A DNA stretch of 64,000 nucleotides from Deltaproteobacteria bacterium HGW-Deltaproteobacteria-4 (GCA_002841765.1 PHAV01000011.1:42304-106303), one strand, 5' to 3'; shown: positions 36,451 through 44,680, numbered from the stretch's first letter. A program made the numbers and translations. Notes: generated by a model from the sequence alone, not told the origin.

Positions 36451-37559
36451 GGGCTGATCTTGGCGGCAGAATCTTTCATCTTGCCGACGCCGTAGACGCC
36501 AACCTTGGATTTGACGCTGTACTGGTTGGTCACGAAGATCAACTGCTCCAGCTCAAAATCAGGGGCAGCGAACGGGCGGAAATAGTCGAGGTTGTCACGG
36601 GTGATGACGACCGCGGCCGGCAAGGTCATCGAGCCGCCGGGGTGGCCGGGCTCGCCGAAGAAGATGAGGAGTTGACCGTCATTGGTGAAGATCTGGCCGT
36701 TGCCATGGCCGGCATCGACCACAACCAGCTTCCCTTCGTCATCGACATCGATGCCGCGGGGCCGGGCAAAGGCGCCCCAGCTTCTGCCCATGCCGCCAAA
36801 GGCATGGAGGACATGGCCATCACGGTCGAGGCGCAGCACCCGACCGGTGCCGCCGTTGGTCACATGGATCTCTCCTTTGGTGCTGACCGCCAGGGAAAGG
36901 GGCATGGAGATAAAGTCGGTGGCAGAAGTTTCATCTCCTTTCAGGGTGTCGAGGAGCTTGCCGCTGCGCCGGTCGAGTACTTTTACCTCGCTGGCGTCCA
37001 TGTCGGCAACGTATAGGCGCTCGCCATCCACCGCCATGTCGACCGGTTTCATGGTGATTTGCTGGCGGGGGCCAAAGGCGTTGAGGTAGTTGCCCTGGGG
37101 GTCGAAGAGCACCACCTCCTTGCGACCGGTATCGGCGACATACAGGTTGCCTTCAGCGTCGAGAGCCAGATTGGTCGGTTTGGAGAGCTTGCCCCGGCTG
37201 AAATTACCCGGCAGCGGCGCCATGCTGCGCTTTTCGAGATCGATGATCCAGACCTTGCCCTTGGGGGTGTCGGAAACATAGATCTTCCCCGGCCCGACTG
37301 CCAAACCAAAGGGTTTATCAATGAGCAACTCCTGTTGCTCCCCCGTCGCCAGGGAAATCAGTGAGAATGCGGCCTTGCCCTGGAGATCCTTGGCGTCGCT
37401 GAAGCCGGTCAAAAACTGGATACGGGGTTCATCCGGCGGCGGAGGCCAGAAGACTTCGAGCTGCGGCTTGACCGCGGGGGCGCAGGCCGTGAGGAAAAGG
37501 AGTAGCAGGAGTGACGGTAATAAGGCCGTGCTTTTTCTTGGAGGAGGGGTGAAGATCAT
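36447..37559 (-). CDS. NHL-repeat beta-propeller lipoprotein, first gene of porin operon
   Basis: A 370-residue protein. The frame is open to 37691, but the ATG at 37559 begins a signal peptide with lipobox FLTAC and lies downstream of the predicted promoter, so it is preferred. The mature start ends in FWPPPPDEPRIQFL, nearly the same as the second NHL protein. Repeats such as KPTNLALDAEGNLYVADTGRKEVVLFDPQG build a six-bladed propeller. Its four-base overlap with the pentaheme gene supports one operon. No catalytic residues are recognised; a scaffold role is inferred. Confidence 0.86.
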   Translation of the reverse strand: MIFTPPPRKSTALLPSLLLLLFLTACAPAVKPQLEVFWPPPPDEPRIQFLTGFSDAKDLQGKAAFSLISLATGEQQELLIDKPFGLAVGPGKIYVSDTPKGKVWIIDLEKRSMAPLPGNFSRGKLSKPTNLALDAEGNLYVADTGRKEVVLFDPQGNYLNAFGPRQQITMKPVDMAVDGERLYVADMDASEVKVLDRRSGKLLDTLKGDETSATDFISMPLSLAVSTKGEIHVTNGGTGRVLRLDRDGHVLHAFGGMGRSWGAFARPRGIDVDDEGKLVVVDAGHGNGQIFTNDGQLLIFFGEPGHPGGSMTLPAAVVITRDNLDYFRPFAAPDFELEQLIFVTNQYSVKSKVGVYGVGKMKDSAAKISP

Positions 37560-37617
37560 CGGGTTTTCCTTCCTGTCATCGCTGGAGGTCGATTGCCATA
37601 CATACTGAACCGGGACG

Positions 37618-37647
37618 ATGATAGTCGTTGCCCGTTTTGCCTTGCAA
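37618..37647 (-). promoter_or_regulatory. Sigma-70 promoter of the porin-cytochrome operon
   Basis: Minus strand TTGCAA (37642-37647), an 18-bp spacer and TATCAT (37618-37623) lie 58 bp before the start. No -24/-12 element was found in this gap. Confidence 0.55.
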
Positions 37648-37904
37648 GGGGAAAGAGCGCCGAAATTGTTGTTCTTTTGGCCGGATCCCAACTGTTCATT
37701 CCCACAGCGTGGCCCCGTTTTTGGCGTTGTGCCCGGGCGGAGTGCCAGGGCGATGGCGAAGGATCAAGCTGGAGCAGGAACATGCGAAACTTTATATACA
37801 ATGAAAAGTTAATGGAAATCAAGAATTAATGAGCCTGGCAAACCGAACACTCCCTCCATCCTCGTGAGAAATTCTATAGCGGCGGAGGCGCGTGCATCTG
37901 CTTA

Positions 37905-37936
37905 TAGAAAAGCCGCCGGCAATCGCCGGCGGCTTT
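37905..37936 (-). terminator. Terminator of the tetraheme cytochrome gene
   Basis: AAAGCCGCCGGC/GCCGGCGGCTTT around a 4-nt loop, followed by T-rich sequence on the minus strand. Confidence 0.88.
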
Positions 37937-37962
37937 GGGTCAAGCAATGTCTGAAGCTGAGC

Positions 37963-38682
37963 TTACTTGTTGTGGCAGGACAGACAGATGTCCGAATCGC
38001 CGTAAGCTGCGTAAAGCATGTACGGGCCGTCTACGACGTCCTTGTTGTGTACGTCATGACAGGAAGCGCAGGTGACAAACTCGCCGTTATAGAGGAATTT
38101 ATCGATGGTCATGCCTGCTACTTTCGTGTTGTTTAAGAATTCCTGCGTGGTCGGATCGAACAGGCCGCTACTTAGGGGATTAAGGATATTAGTCTGCTCT
38201 GCGGCGAATGCATCAACCATGTTGACGCCGATCGGATGGTCGTTGGTCAGGTCGCCGGCTGCACCGATGGCAGGATCACCATAGCCGTCGCCGGTGAGGA
38301 GGGCATTGCCGGCAAAATTGTAGTGGGCATCGACGGCAGTCGAGCCGTCATGACAGGAAAGGCACAGCCAGGAAGAACCGATGCCTGCGTCGCTTAAGCC
38401 GCCATCCAGAGTGAAGGAGTCATAGTTGGCGTAGGTGCCGGCATCGACAGTTGCACGCGACCACAGGGGGAGGCCCTGGTCGGCGGCATCGAGATTGGCA
38501 TGGTGAGGGGTGTGGCAGTAACCGCAGATGCGGGTCTGGTTCAAGCCATTGCTGGCCGCTTCAGCAGCCACGCCGGCAGCGGTGGGATACGTTGCGGGAA
38601 TGTCGTGTTTGGAGCCTACGACGCCGGCGAACGCGCTGCTGGCGAAGGACAGGATAAGGGCAGTCAAAAGAATTTTTTTCAC
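37963..38682 (-). CDS. Exported tetraheme c-type cytochrome
   Basis: A 239-residue protein with signal peptide (ILLTALILSFASSAFAG) and four CXXCH motifs (CGYCH, CLSCH, CASCH, CLSCH). CHTPHH, PLWSR, WLCLSCHDGSTAVD and DLTNDHPIG match the first part of the larger cytochrome at 31162-32841, so the two share ancestry. There is no lipobox or membrane anchor, so it should be a soluble periplasmic or secreted carrier. A GGAGG site precedes the start. The gene is alone between its own terminator and a sigma-54-type promoter. Confidence 0.92.
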   Translation of the reverse strand: MKKILLTALILSFASSAFAGVVGSKHDIPATYPTAAGVAAEAASNGLNQTRICGYCHTPHHANLDAADQGLPLWSRATVDAGTYANYDSFTLDGGLSDAGIGSSWLCLSCHDGSTAVDAHYNFAGNALLTGDGYGDPAIGAAGDLTNDHPIGVNMVDAFAAEQTNILNPLSSGLFDPTTQEFLNNTKVAGMTIDKFLYNGEFVTCASCHDVHNKDVVDGPYMLYAAYGDSDICLSCHNK

Positions 38683-38819
38683 GGATAGTTCCTCCAGAAG
38701 ATTTAGTTTCGCATTGTGATGGTACTCGTCTGTTTAAACGTGCGTTGGCTCTTCTCTCCGGATCTTCCTTCCCGGCCCACGGTGCAGACAATAAAGATCA
38801 GCACAACCGGTCGGAAAGG

Positions 38820-38852
38820 GATGCCAGCTTCTCCCCAAAAGAAACCGGCATC
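38820..38852 (-). promoter_or_regulatory. Hairpin in the 5' leader of the tetraheme cytochrome
   Basis: GATGCCGGTTTCT and AGAAGCTGGCATC pair over 13 bp (two G-U) around a 7-nt loop, starting close to the predicted transcription start. It may stabilise the mRNA or act in regulation. No known riboswitch consensus was recognised. Confidence 0.4.
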
Positions 38853-38865
38853 GGAACTTTTTTAT

Positions 38866-38881
38866 TGCAACCATGATGCCA
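38866..38881 (-). promoter_or_regulatory. Sigma-54 promoter of the tetraheme cytochrome gene
   Basis: Minus strand TGGCAT-CATGG-TTGCA with exact -24/-12 spacing, 184 bp before the start codon. Confidence 0.72.
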
Positions 38882-38979
38882 GGCTCGGCTGATACAATGG
38901 TTGCCATATTAACTCTTTCAAAATCAAGTAGTTGCTGATTGTGCCGTAGAATTGGTCGGGCCTTTACTCTCTTATTGGT

Positions 38980-39026
38980 TGGGGCATTTGCCCCGACTCA
39001 TCAATCCAGGTGGGGGATTTGCCATG
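38980..39026. promoter_or_regulatory. Paired palindromes upstream of the tetraheme cytochrome
   Basis: TGGGGCA-TT-TGCCCCG (38980-38995) differs in one base from the perfect site. TGGGGGATTTGCCATG starts 31 bp later. They lie about 100 bp upstream of the -24/-12 element and so are placed as enhancer sites. Confidence 0.6.
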
Positions 39027-39060
39027 AATTGCCCAGCCGGGGGCAGGGCCGGTTTTCTGT

Positions 39061-40257
39061 TTATTTGGCGTAGTCGACCGGCGTTTCCCGGTCGTAGCCG
39101 AGCTCGCGGTGGCAGCCGGGGGCGCAGCTGCCGCCACTCGGGGTGCTGGCAAAGCGCACCGGGATTTTCCAGTCGCCGAACTTGCTCCCTTCGAGGCTGA
39201 TCAGCTTCTCGCCCTCGCTGGCGTGCGCTTCGTGACAGGCGCGGCAGGAACGCCCTTTGCGCGGATCAGCGACATGCAGGTAGTGCAGGTTCTGCTTGCC
39301 GTTGCGGAATTTGGTGTAGATGGAGGTTTCCGGATAGCGCAGCAGGTTCTTTTCGTGACACTGCAGGCACAGATCGTAGCTGCCGGATTTGTAAGGGGCG
39401 TAAAAGCTGTCCGGATAGGGGCCGTTGAGGAGACGGAAGGAATCGGAGCCGTGCGGTGCATGGCAGGCGTCGCATTGACCTTCCTGGACAGGACCGTGCA
39501 GGAACTTCTTTTTTTCCAGATCGGCGGCGATGTTCCGCAATTTTCTGCTGCCGCTTCCCCCCTTGCCGTGGCAGGTCAGGCAGAGGGTCTGCTGGTCAAA
39601 GGCCAGAAGCCCGGCTTGATCGGAATAGTGGGAGGAGTGGCAGCCGCCGCAGCTGTTTTTGCCATAAAGGGGGGGGTGTTTGGTCTTGGCCTTCTCCATG
39701 GTGCTGCCGATGCGGTCGTGGCACTTGATGCAGACGCCGGGCTGTTCGCTGGCCAAAAGGTTGGGCGCAGGGGAGCCGTGCGGTTGATGGCAGGCGGTGC
39801 AGGCTTCTTCGCGCACCGGCGGGTGGGTGACTTTGGCCTGGTCGATGGCGCGAAAATCGACGTGGCAGGAAAGACAGAGCTGGCGTACCGGTTTTTTCAG
39901 GAGCTTCTTTTCCGCGGAGCGGTGCGGATCGTGGCAGGCAGTACATTGACCGACCGCCACCGGGCCGTGCAGATAGGCCTGGCGGGCCGGGGCATCGTCG
40001 TGGCACTGCCAGCAGAGCTCTGCTCCTTTGGCGGCCAGTTCAAAGTTGGCAACATTTTTGTCCGGATGGGCCCCCGGCAGCGGGCGGTGGCAGGCGTCAC
40101 ATTCCTGGTCGGCAAAGGGCTGGTGCTGGTTCTTCTGAACGTCGAGTTGAGGGTGACAGCCGGCGGTCAGACAATCTGCCGCCCGGCTCAGGGCCGGGGG
40201 GGTGGTCAGCAGCGCCAGGAGGAGGAGCGGCAGGAGCAGGGAGGGACGAACGTTCAT
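39061..40257 (-). CDS. Exported multiheme c-type cytochrome, up to 13 heme motifs
   Basis: A 398-residue protein. The ATG at 40257 with GGAG seven bases upstream starts a Leu-rich signal peptide. Eleven CXXCH motifs repeat every 25-40 residues, often as CHxPH (doubled-CXXCH family). The first motif is CLTAGCH (CX4CH) and the last CAPGCH (CX3CH), both non-canonical. No lipobox, so probably soluble in the periplasm or secreted. It follows the sigma-54 response regulator gene by 22 bp and is likely co-transcribed with it. Confidence 0.9.
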   Translation of the reverse strand: MNVRPSLLLPLLLLALLTTPPALSRAADCLTAGCHPQLDVQKNQHQPFADQECDACHRPLPGAHPDKNVANFELAAKGAELCWQCHDDAPARQAYLHGPVAVGQCTACHDPHRSAEKKLLKKPVRQLCLSCHVDFRAIDQAKVTHPPVREEACTACHQPHGSPAPNLLASEQPGVCIKCHDRIGSTMEKAKTKHPPLYGKNSCGGCHSSHYSDQAGLLAFDQQTLCLTCHGKGGSGSRKLRNIAADLEKKKFLHGPVQEGQCDACHAPHGSDSFRLLNGPYPDSFYAPYKSGSYDLCLQCHEKNLLRYPETSIYTKFRNGKQNLHYLHVADPRKGRSCRACHEAHASEGEKLISLEGSKFGDWKIPVRFASTPSGGSCAPGCHRELGYDRETPVDYAK

Positions 40258-40279
40258 GAATGTTCTCCAGCTGCGCGGC

Positions 40280-41752
40280 TCAGCCGCACTGCCGATATCC
40301 GGACAAAGATTCGTCCGCTGTGGCACTGCGCGGGTTAATATGTTGGGGCTCGTCTTCGCCGATGCCGAATTTCTTCATCCGGTAGCGCAGGGTGTCGCGG
40401 CTCATGTGCAGACAGCGGGCGGCCTTGCTTTGATTCCCCTGGTAGCGCTCCAGCGCCTGGAGGATGAACTCCTTTTCGACTTCTTCGAGACTGATCCCGT
40501 CTTGCGGCAAAATGAGCCGCCCGGACTGGGTCTGGCTGACCGCCGCGGTCCTTTCCTCGCACGTCGCCAGCGCGTTCAGGCGGATTTCGCAGGGGAGAAA
40601 ATTTGCGCTCAGCTGGCGGGAGTTCTCGAGCATCATCGCCCGCTCGACGGCATTGCGCAGCTCGCGCACATTCCCCGGCCAGTCGTAGCGCATCAGATCT
40701 TCCAGGGCTTCGGCGGAGATCCCCTCGACATTGCGCCCGTACTCTTCATTGAGGCGGGAGATGAAGTAGTCGACGGTCTTGGGGATATCTTCCTTGTGCT
40801 CGCGCAGGGGGGGGAGGGGGAGGCTGATGACGTTCAGGCGGTAAAAGAGGTCGGCCCGGAAGCGGCCGGCCCGGACCATGGCCGGGAGATCCTGGTTGGT
40901 CGCGGCGAGGATGCGCACATTGGCCTGGAGATCTTCCTTGCCGCCGAGACGGCTGAAATGTTTGGTTTCGATGACCCGGAGAATCTTCGCCTGCATCGCC
41001 AGCGGCATGTCGCCGATCTCGTCGAGGAAGACGGTTCCGCCTTCGGCGAGTTCGAAGATCCCCTTCTGCCGGTTCGAGGCATCGGTATAGGCCCCCTTTT
41101 CGTGGCCGAAGAGTTCGTTTTCGAGGAGATTTTCCGGAATGGCGGCGCAGTTGATGCCGAGAAAGGGATCATCGGCGCGGGCACTGTACTGGTGGATGGC
41201 GCGCGCCACCAACTCTTTGCCGGTGCCGCTTTCTCCGAGGATGAGGACGGTGCGGCAATCGTTTTTGGCGCAGCCGTGGACCATTTTGACCAGATCGATC
41301 ATCTTGCGGGAGTTGCCGATCAACTGGTCGCTCTCACTCTTTTTCCGCAATCCCCGGCGCAGACTGTCGACCTGTTTGCGCAAAAGTTTCTTTTCGAAGA
41401 CCTGATGGACGGTATGCTTCATCGTCTCGAGGTTGAAGGGTTTGCCGATAAAATCCTCGGCCCCGAACTGCAGCGCCTGCACCGCGGTGTCGGCATGGGC
41501 ATCGGCGGTGATCATGATCACGGTGAGATCTTCGTCTTTTTCGCGGAACTCACGCAGCAGATCAAGGCCGCAACCGTCCGGCAGACGGAGATCGAGGAGG
41601 ACGAGGTCGGGCCGGAATGCTTTGAATTTGCTCCGGGCCTCGGCTGCAGAACCGGCCCCTTCAACAGTGTAGCCAACCTTGCTCAAAGTGGTGACCAGTG
41701 ACCAGAGAATGAGCTTTTCATCATCAACAGCGAGAATGCGTTGTTCTATCAT
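40280..41752 (-). CDS. Sigma-54-dependent response regulator (NtrC family)
   Basis: A 490-residue regulator: receiver domain (phosphoacceptor Asp in LVLLDLRLPDG), AAA+ domain with Walker A GESGTGKE and Walker B VFLDEIGDM, and Fis-type helix-turn-helix (NQSKAARCLHMSRDTLRYRMKKF). The sigma-54 contact loop reads GAYTDA where the usual sequence is GAFTGA, so activation may differ, though variants exist. No kinase gene is adjacent. It is the best local candidate to bind the TGGGGCA palindromes and drive the -24/-12 promoters of the cytochrome genes. Confidence 0.92.
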   Translation of the reverse strand: MIEQRILAVDDEKLILWSLVTTLSKVGYTVEGAGSAAEARSKFKAFRPDLVLLDLRLPDGCGLDLLREFREKDEDLTVIMITADAHADTAVQALQFGAEDFIGKPFNLETMKHTVHQVFEKKLLRKQVDSLRRGLRKKSESDQLIGNSRKMIDLVKMVHGCAKNDCRTVLILGESGTGKELVARAIHQYSARADDPFLGINCAAIPENLLENELFGHEKGAYTDASNRQKGIFELAEGGTVFLDEIGDMPLAMQAKILRVIETKHFSRLGGKEDLQANVRILAATNQDLPAMVRAGRFRADLFYRLNVISLPLPPLREHKEDIPKTVDYFISRLNEEYGRNVEGISAEALEDLMRYDWPGNVRELRNAVERAMMLENSRQLSANFLPCEIRLNALATCEERTAAVSQTQSGRLILPQDGISLEEVEKEFILQALERYQGNQSKAARCLHMSRDTLRYRMKKFGIGEDEPQHINPRSATADESLSGYRQCG

Positions 41753-41975
41753 CTTGCGCTCCTTGCGCTCTCCAAGGCCGGTGGGACTAAAAGTAATCCC
41801 GGATCGATAAAGAAATCCTGCAAATATTAAACCGAACTAGGAATTTTGTCTAAACTATTTATTCTTATATGTCTATAAGTAAAGCTAATGGGCCCCCCTT
41901 TGGGTCAATGCTGCCATATGCTTTGGTGTTAGGGAAAAGGGCTCTGCAGCTATCTCTGCCCCTTTGCTGATTTCC

Positions 41976-42004
41976 TTGACAGTCGGGCAGGTTACGCTTT
42001 ACAT
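41976..42004 (+). promoter_or_regulatory. Sigma-70 promoter of proC
   Basis: TTGACA (41976-41981), 17-bp spacer, TTACAT (41999-42004). It lies 37 bp before the chosen start at 42042 and overlaps the longer open frame that begins at 41964, which argues against that start. The rest of the 41753-42041 gap shows no gene. Confidence 0.65.
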
Positions 42005-42041
42005 AAAGGTCAAATTCAGGAGCAGGGCAGGAAAGGAAAAA

Positions 42042-42863
42042 ATGACGATGCGCAGTTACGGCAGGATCGGTTTTATCGGCGGCGGCAATATGGCGGAGGC
42101 CTTTGTCAAGGGGTTGATCAAGGGGGGGTATCCGGCGGCGGAGATCATTATTTCCGACCCGAGCGAGCCGCGCCGCCGCTTTTTGACGGAACGATACGGT
42201 GTTGCCGCCACCGAAGAGAATCTGGAGGTGGTGCGCGGTTGCGATATCATCGTTTTAGCGATCAAGCCGCAGATCGTCGATGCAGTTCTCAGCCCTTTTG
42301 CTGCTGAGTTCACAGCGGACAAGCTGTTGATCTCGATCCTCGCCGGAGTGGCGACGTCGACGCTCGAAGGGATTCTCGGCGGCTCGCCGCGGGTGGTGCG
42401 CGCCATGCCCAACACGCCGGCCCTGGTCGGGGAAGGGGCGGCCGGCCTGTGCCGCGGCCGTTTTGCCGGCCCGGACGATCTCGCTTATGCCCGGCGTCTC
42501 TTTGAAACCTTTGGTATCGTCCGTCTCGTTAGTGAAGAGCAGCTCGATGCGGTGACCGGCCTTTCCGGCTCCGGCCCCGCTTATATCTTTACGGTCATCG
42601 AAGCCATGGCTGATGGCGGCGTGCAGGAAGGGCTGCCCCGCGATACCGCCCTGGCTTTGGCGATCCAGACCGTCCTCGGCGCTGCCCACCTCCTTAAAGA
42701 GAGTGGCGAACATCCGGCGATGCTGCGCGACAAGGTCTGTTCTCCGGCCGGGACGACAATCGCCGCGGTGCGGGTGCTGGAAGAAAAAGGGCTGCGCGCC
42801 ACCTTGATGGAGGCGGTCTCCTGCGCCGCCCGCCGTTCCCGTGAGCTGGGGGAGAAGAAGTAG
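42042..42863 (+). CDS. proC: Pyrroline-5-carboxylate reductase
   Basis: A 273-residue NAD(P)H enzyme making proline from P5C. The N-terminal Rossmann motif is GFIGGGNMAEAFVKGL; MPNTPALVGEGAAGL and the C-terminal SGSGPAYIFTVIEAMADGGV and SPAGTTIAAV signatures are all present. The ATG at 42042 has AAAGGA upstream. It starts a region devoted to proline and hydroxyproline: P5C, its substrate, is also the product predicted for the HypD-like enzyme at 52953. It has its own promoter and terminator, so it may be expressed apart from the catabolic genes. Confidence 0.96.
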   Translation: MTMRSYGRIGFIGGGNMAEAFVKGLIKGGYPAAEIIISDPSEPRRRFLTERYGVAATEENLEVVRGCDIIVLAIKPQIVDAVLSPFAAEFTADKLLISILAGVATSTLEGILGGSPRVVRAMPNTPALVGEGAAGLCRGRFAGPDDLAYARRLFETFGIVRLVSEEQLDAVTGLSGSGPAYIFTVIEAMADGGVQEGLPRDTALALAIQTVLGAAHLLKESGEHPAMLRDKVCSPAGTTIAAVRVLEEKGLRATLMEAVSCAARRSRELGEKK

Positions 42864-42870
42864 GATCCCG

Positions 42871-42894
42871 TAGGGGCGACCCGGTGGGTCGCCC
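42871..42894. repeat. Extragenic palindrome (TAGGGGCGACCC type)
   Basis: GGGCGACCC and GGGTCGCCC flank 3 nt just after proC. It has the style of dispersed palindromes, as does 61898-61917. Confidence 0.55.
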
Positions 42895-42919
42895 TGGGCG
42901 AGTCAGTGAGGAATTCATC

Positions 42920-42958
42920 AAAGAAAAGGCCGCCCGACACTGGAGCGGCCTTTTCTTT
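42920..42958 (+). terminator. Terminator of proC
   Basis: AAAGAAAAGGCCGC and GCGGCCTTTTCTTT form a 14-bp stem with an 11-nt loop, followed by T-rich sequence. Confidence 0.88.
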
Positions 42959-42977
42959 GTCATAATTTATGCAGTAT

Positions 42978-42993
42978 TGAATAAGTCTATTCA
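42978..42993. promoter_or_regulatory. Palindrome TGAATA-N4-TATTCA upstream of the activator gene
   Basis: It shares CTATTCATTT-N-TG with the site at 44489-44504 and is a candidate binding site for the PAS/sigma-54 activator. Confidence 0.5.
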
Positions 42994-43041
42994 TTTGTGT
43001 ATAGTCTTTTTGGTCTCCCCATTGCCTCAAGGATTATCCGC

Positions 43042-44478
43042 ATGAATGATACCCAGCCAAGCTGTTCTCTCCCGGCCGGCCCGCTGCGCGACTTGCAGGA
43101 GCTGAGCCGCGAACATGACACCATTATCGACTCCTCGTCGGACGGGCTCTTTGTTTGTGATGCGCAGGCCAACGTCATCCGCATGAATCCGGCTTCGGAG
43201 CGGATTCACAACGTTGCGGCGCATGAGATCGTCGGCCGTAACATGGTCGATCTCATGCGCGAGGGTTTCATCGACCGCTCCGCTGCTTACGAAGCGCTGC
43301 AGAGCAAGAGTGTCGTCAGCCTGTTGCAGAACAAGGACGGCCGCAAGCTCATCTCCATCGCCACGCCGGTCTTTGACGGCTGCGGCGAAGTGATCCGCGT
43401 CGTGGTCAGCGAGCGCGACATCACCCGCATCGACGCCCTGCAGCGCCAGCTCGAAGAGCAGGGGGCGATCAAGGATGAATTCCGCCAGCAGATGCTGCAG
43501 ATGCAGCAGGCGGAGCTGGAGGCGCAGAAAATTATCGCCAAGAGCCCGAGTATGATCAAGGCGCTCAACCAGGCGATAAAGGTGGCGCCGGCCGCTTCTT
43601 CCGTCCTTATCCTCGGCGAGTCCGGGGTCGGTAAGGGGCTCTTTGCCGAATTGATCCATAAATATTCCGGGCGCTCCACCCAGCCGCTGATCAAGATCAA
43701 CTGTGGCGCTATCCCTGAGTCGCTGATCGAATCGGAGCTCTTCGGTTATGAAAAGGGGGCCTTTACCGGCGCCCAGGGGAGTAAGCCGGGACATCTGGAA
43801 CTCGCTGACGGCGGTATTCTCTTTCTTGATGAAGTCGCCGAGCTGCCGCTGCCGTCGCAGGTGAAGCTGTTGCGTTTTCTCGAAGACGGCCGCATCACCC
43901 GCCTCGGCGACACCAGGGGGCGGACGGTGAATGTCCGGATCCTCGCCGCCACCAACCGGGATCTTGATGAAATGGTGAAGCAGGGGCGTTTTCGCCTCGA
44001 TCTCTTCTACCGCCTCAATGTCATCCCGATTGTCGTACCGGCGGTGCGGGAGCGCAAGGACTGCATCCTGCCGCTGGTGCGGCATTATCTCGACCTCTTC
44101 GGCGAGCGCCACGGCATTCACAAACGTTTGACCCGCGCCGCCTCCGACGCGCTTTTGGCATACCCCTATCCGGGAAATGTTCGTGAATTGATGAACATCT
44201 GCGAGCGGCTGGTGGTCATGTCCGAGACGGAACTCGTCGATCTCAGCGATCTGCCGAGTACGATTGTCGAGCGGGTCAGTGGCGTCGAGGGTGATCTCCT
44301 CGATTGGCCGGAAGGGATGACTCTGGCGCAGATCTTCGACAGTATCGAACGGACCGTGCTGCTGCGCGCCGTGGCCCGTCATGCCAGCCAGGCCGCCCTG
44401 GCGGCAGCGCTGGGGGTGAGCCAGCCGACCGTGGCCCGCCGCCTGCAAAAGTACGGGATCAGATTGAGCGGGGTCTGA
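43042..44478 (+). CDS. PAS-domain sigma-54-dependent activator
   Basis: A 478-residue regulator. An N-terminal PAS domain (HDTIIDSSSDGLFVCDAQANV) is followed by an AAA+ domain with Walker A GESGVGKG, an intact GAFTGA loop and Walker B ILFLDEV, and a short Fis-like helix-turn-helix (ASQAALAAALGVSQPTVARRL). This is the plan of amino-acid-responsive activators such as PrdR/RocR-like proteins. The ATG at 43042 with AAGGA upstream is preferred over 42997. It sits directly before a sigma-54 promoter and the P5C dehydrogenase gene, so it very likely controls proline or hydroxyproline catabolism. Confidence 0.93.
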   Translation: MNDTQPSCSLPAGPLRDLQELSREHDTIIDSSSDGLFVCDAQANVIRMNPASERIHNVAAHEIVGRNMVDLMREGFIDRSAAYEALQSKSVVSLLQNKDGRKLISIATPVFDGCGEVIRVVVSERDITRIDALQRQLEEQGAIKDEFRQQMLQMQQAELEAQKIIAKSPSMIKALNQAIKVAPAASSVLILGESGVGKGLFAELIHKYSGRSTQPLIKINCGAIPESLIESELFGYEKGAFTGAQGSKPGHLELADGGILFLDEVAELPLPSQVKLLRFLEDGRITRLGDTRGRTVNVRILAATNRDLDEMVKQGRFRLDLFYRLNVIPIVVPAVRERKDCILPLVRHYLDLFGERHGIHKRLTRAASDALLAYPYPGNVRELMNICERLVVMSETELVDLSDLPSTIVERVSGVEGDLLDWPEGMTLAQIFDSIERTVLLRAVARHASQAALAAALGVSQPTVARRLQKYGIRLSGV

Positions 44479-44488
44479 ACTCCCCGAC

Positions 44489-44504
44489 TATTCATTTCTG
44501 AATA
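44489..44504. promoter_or_regulatory. Palindrome TATTCA-N4-TGAATA, candidate enhancer for the proline operon
   Basis: It is centred about 185 bp upstream of the -24/-12 element at 44681, a normal enhancer distance. Confidence 0.5.
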
Positions 44505-44680
44505 AAATCGTGACAAGCCCGCCCCTTTCTCTATCTCTCCCTTCGTCCTGCTGTGCCCCTGCCGATTTGTCAGCTTTCTACTGAAAATAAATAATTATAG
44601 GAGGTTGTGGACAAATATCCCCTGCCTGCTATGCTTTGTTCTGCGTGCTATCGTCGGTTTTTTTCGGTAGCTGCCGCCCT

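Noticed and set aside
37593-37829. Small plus-strand open frame of 78 codons
   Set aside because: It overlaps the promoter of the porin operon, has no recognisable domain and lacks a convincing ribosome site.
38683-39060. Cyclic di-GMP or cGAMP riboswitch in the tetraheme leader
   Set aside because: The conserved core sequences of that class were not found on either strand; only a simple hairpin and palindromes are visible.
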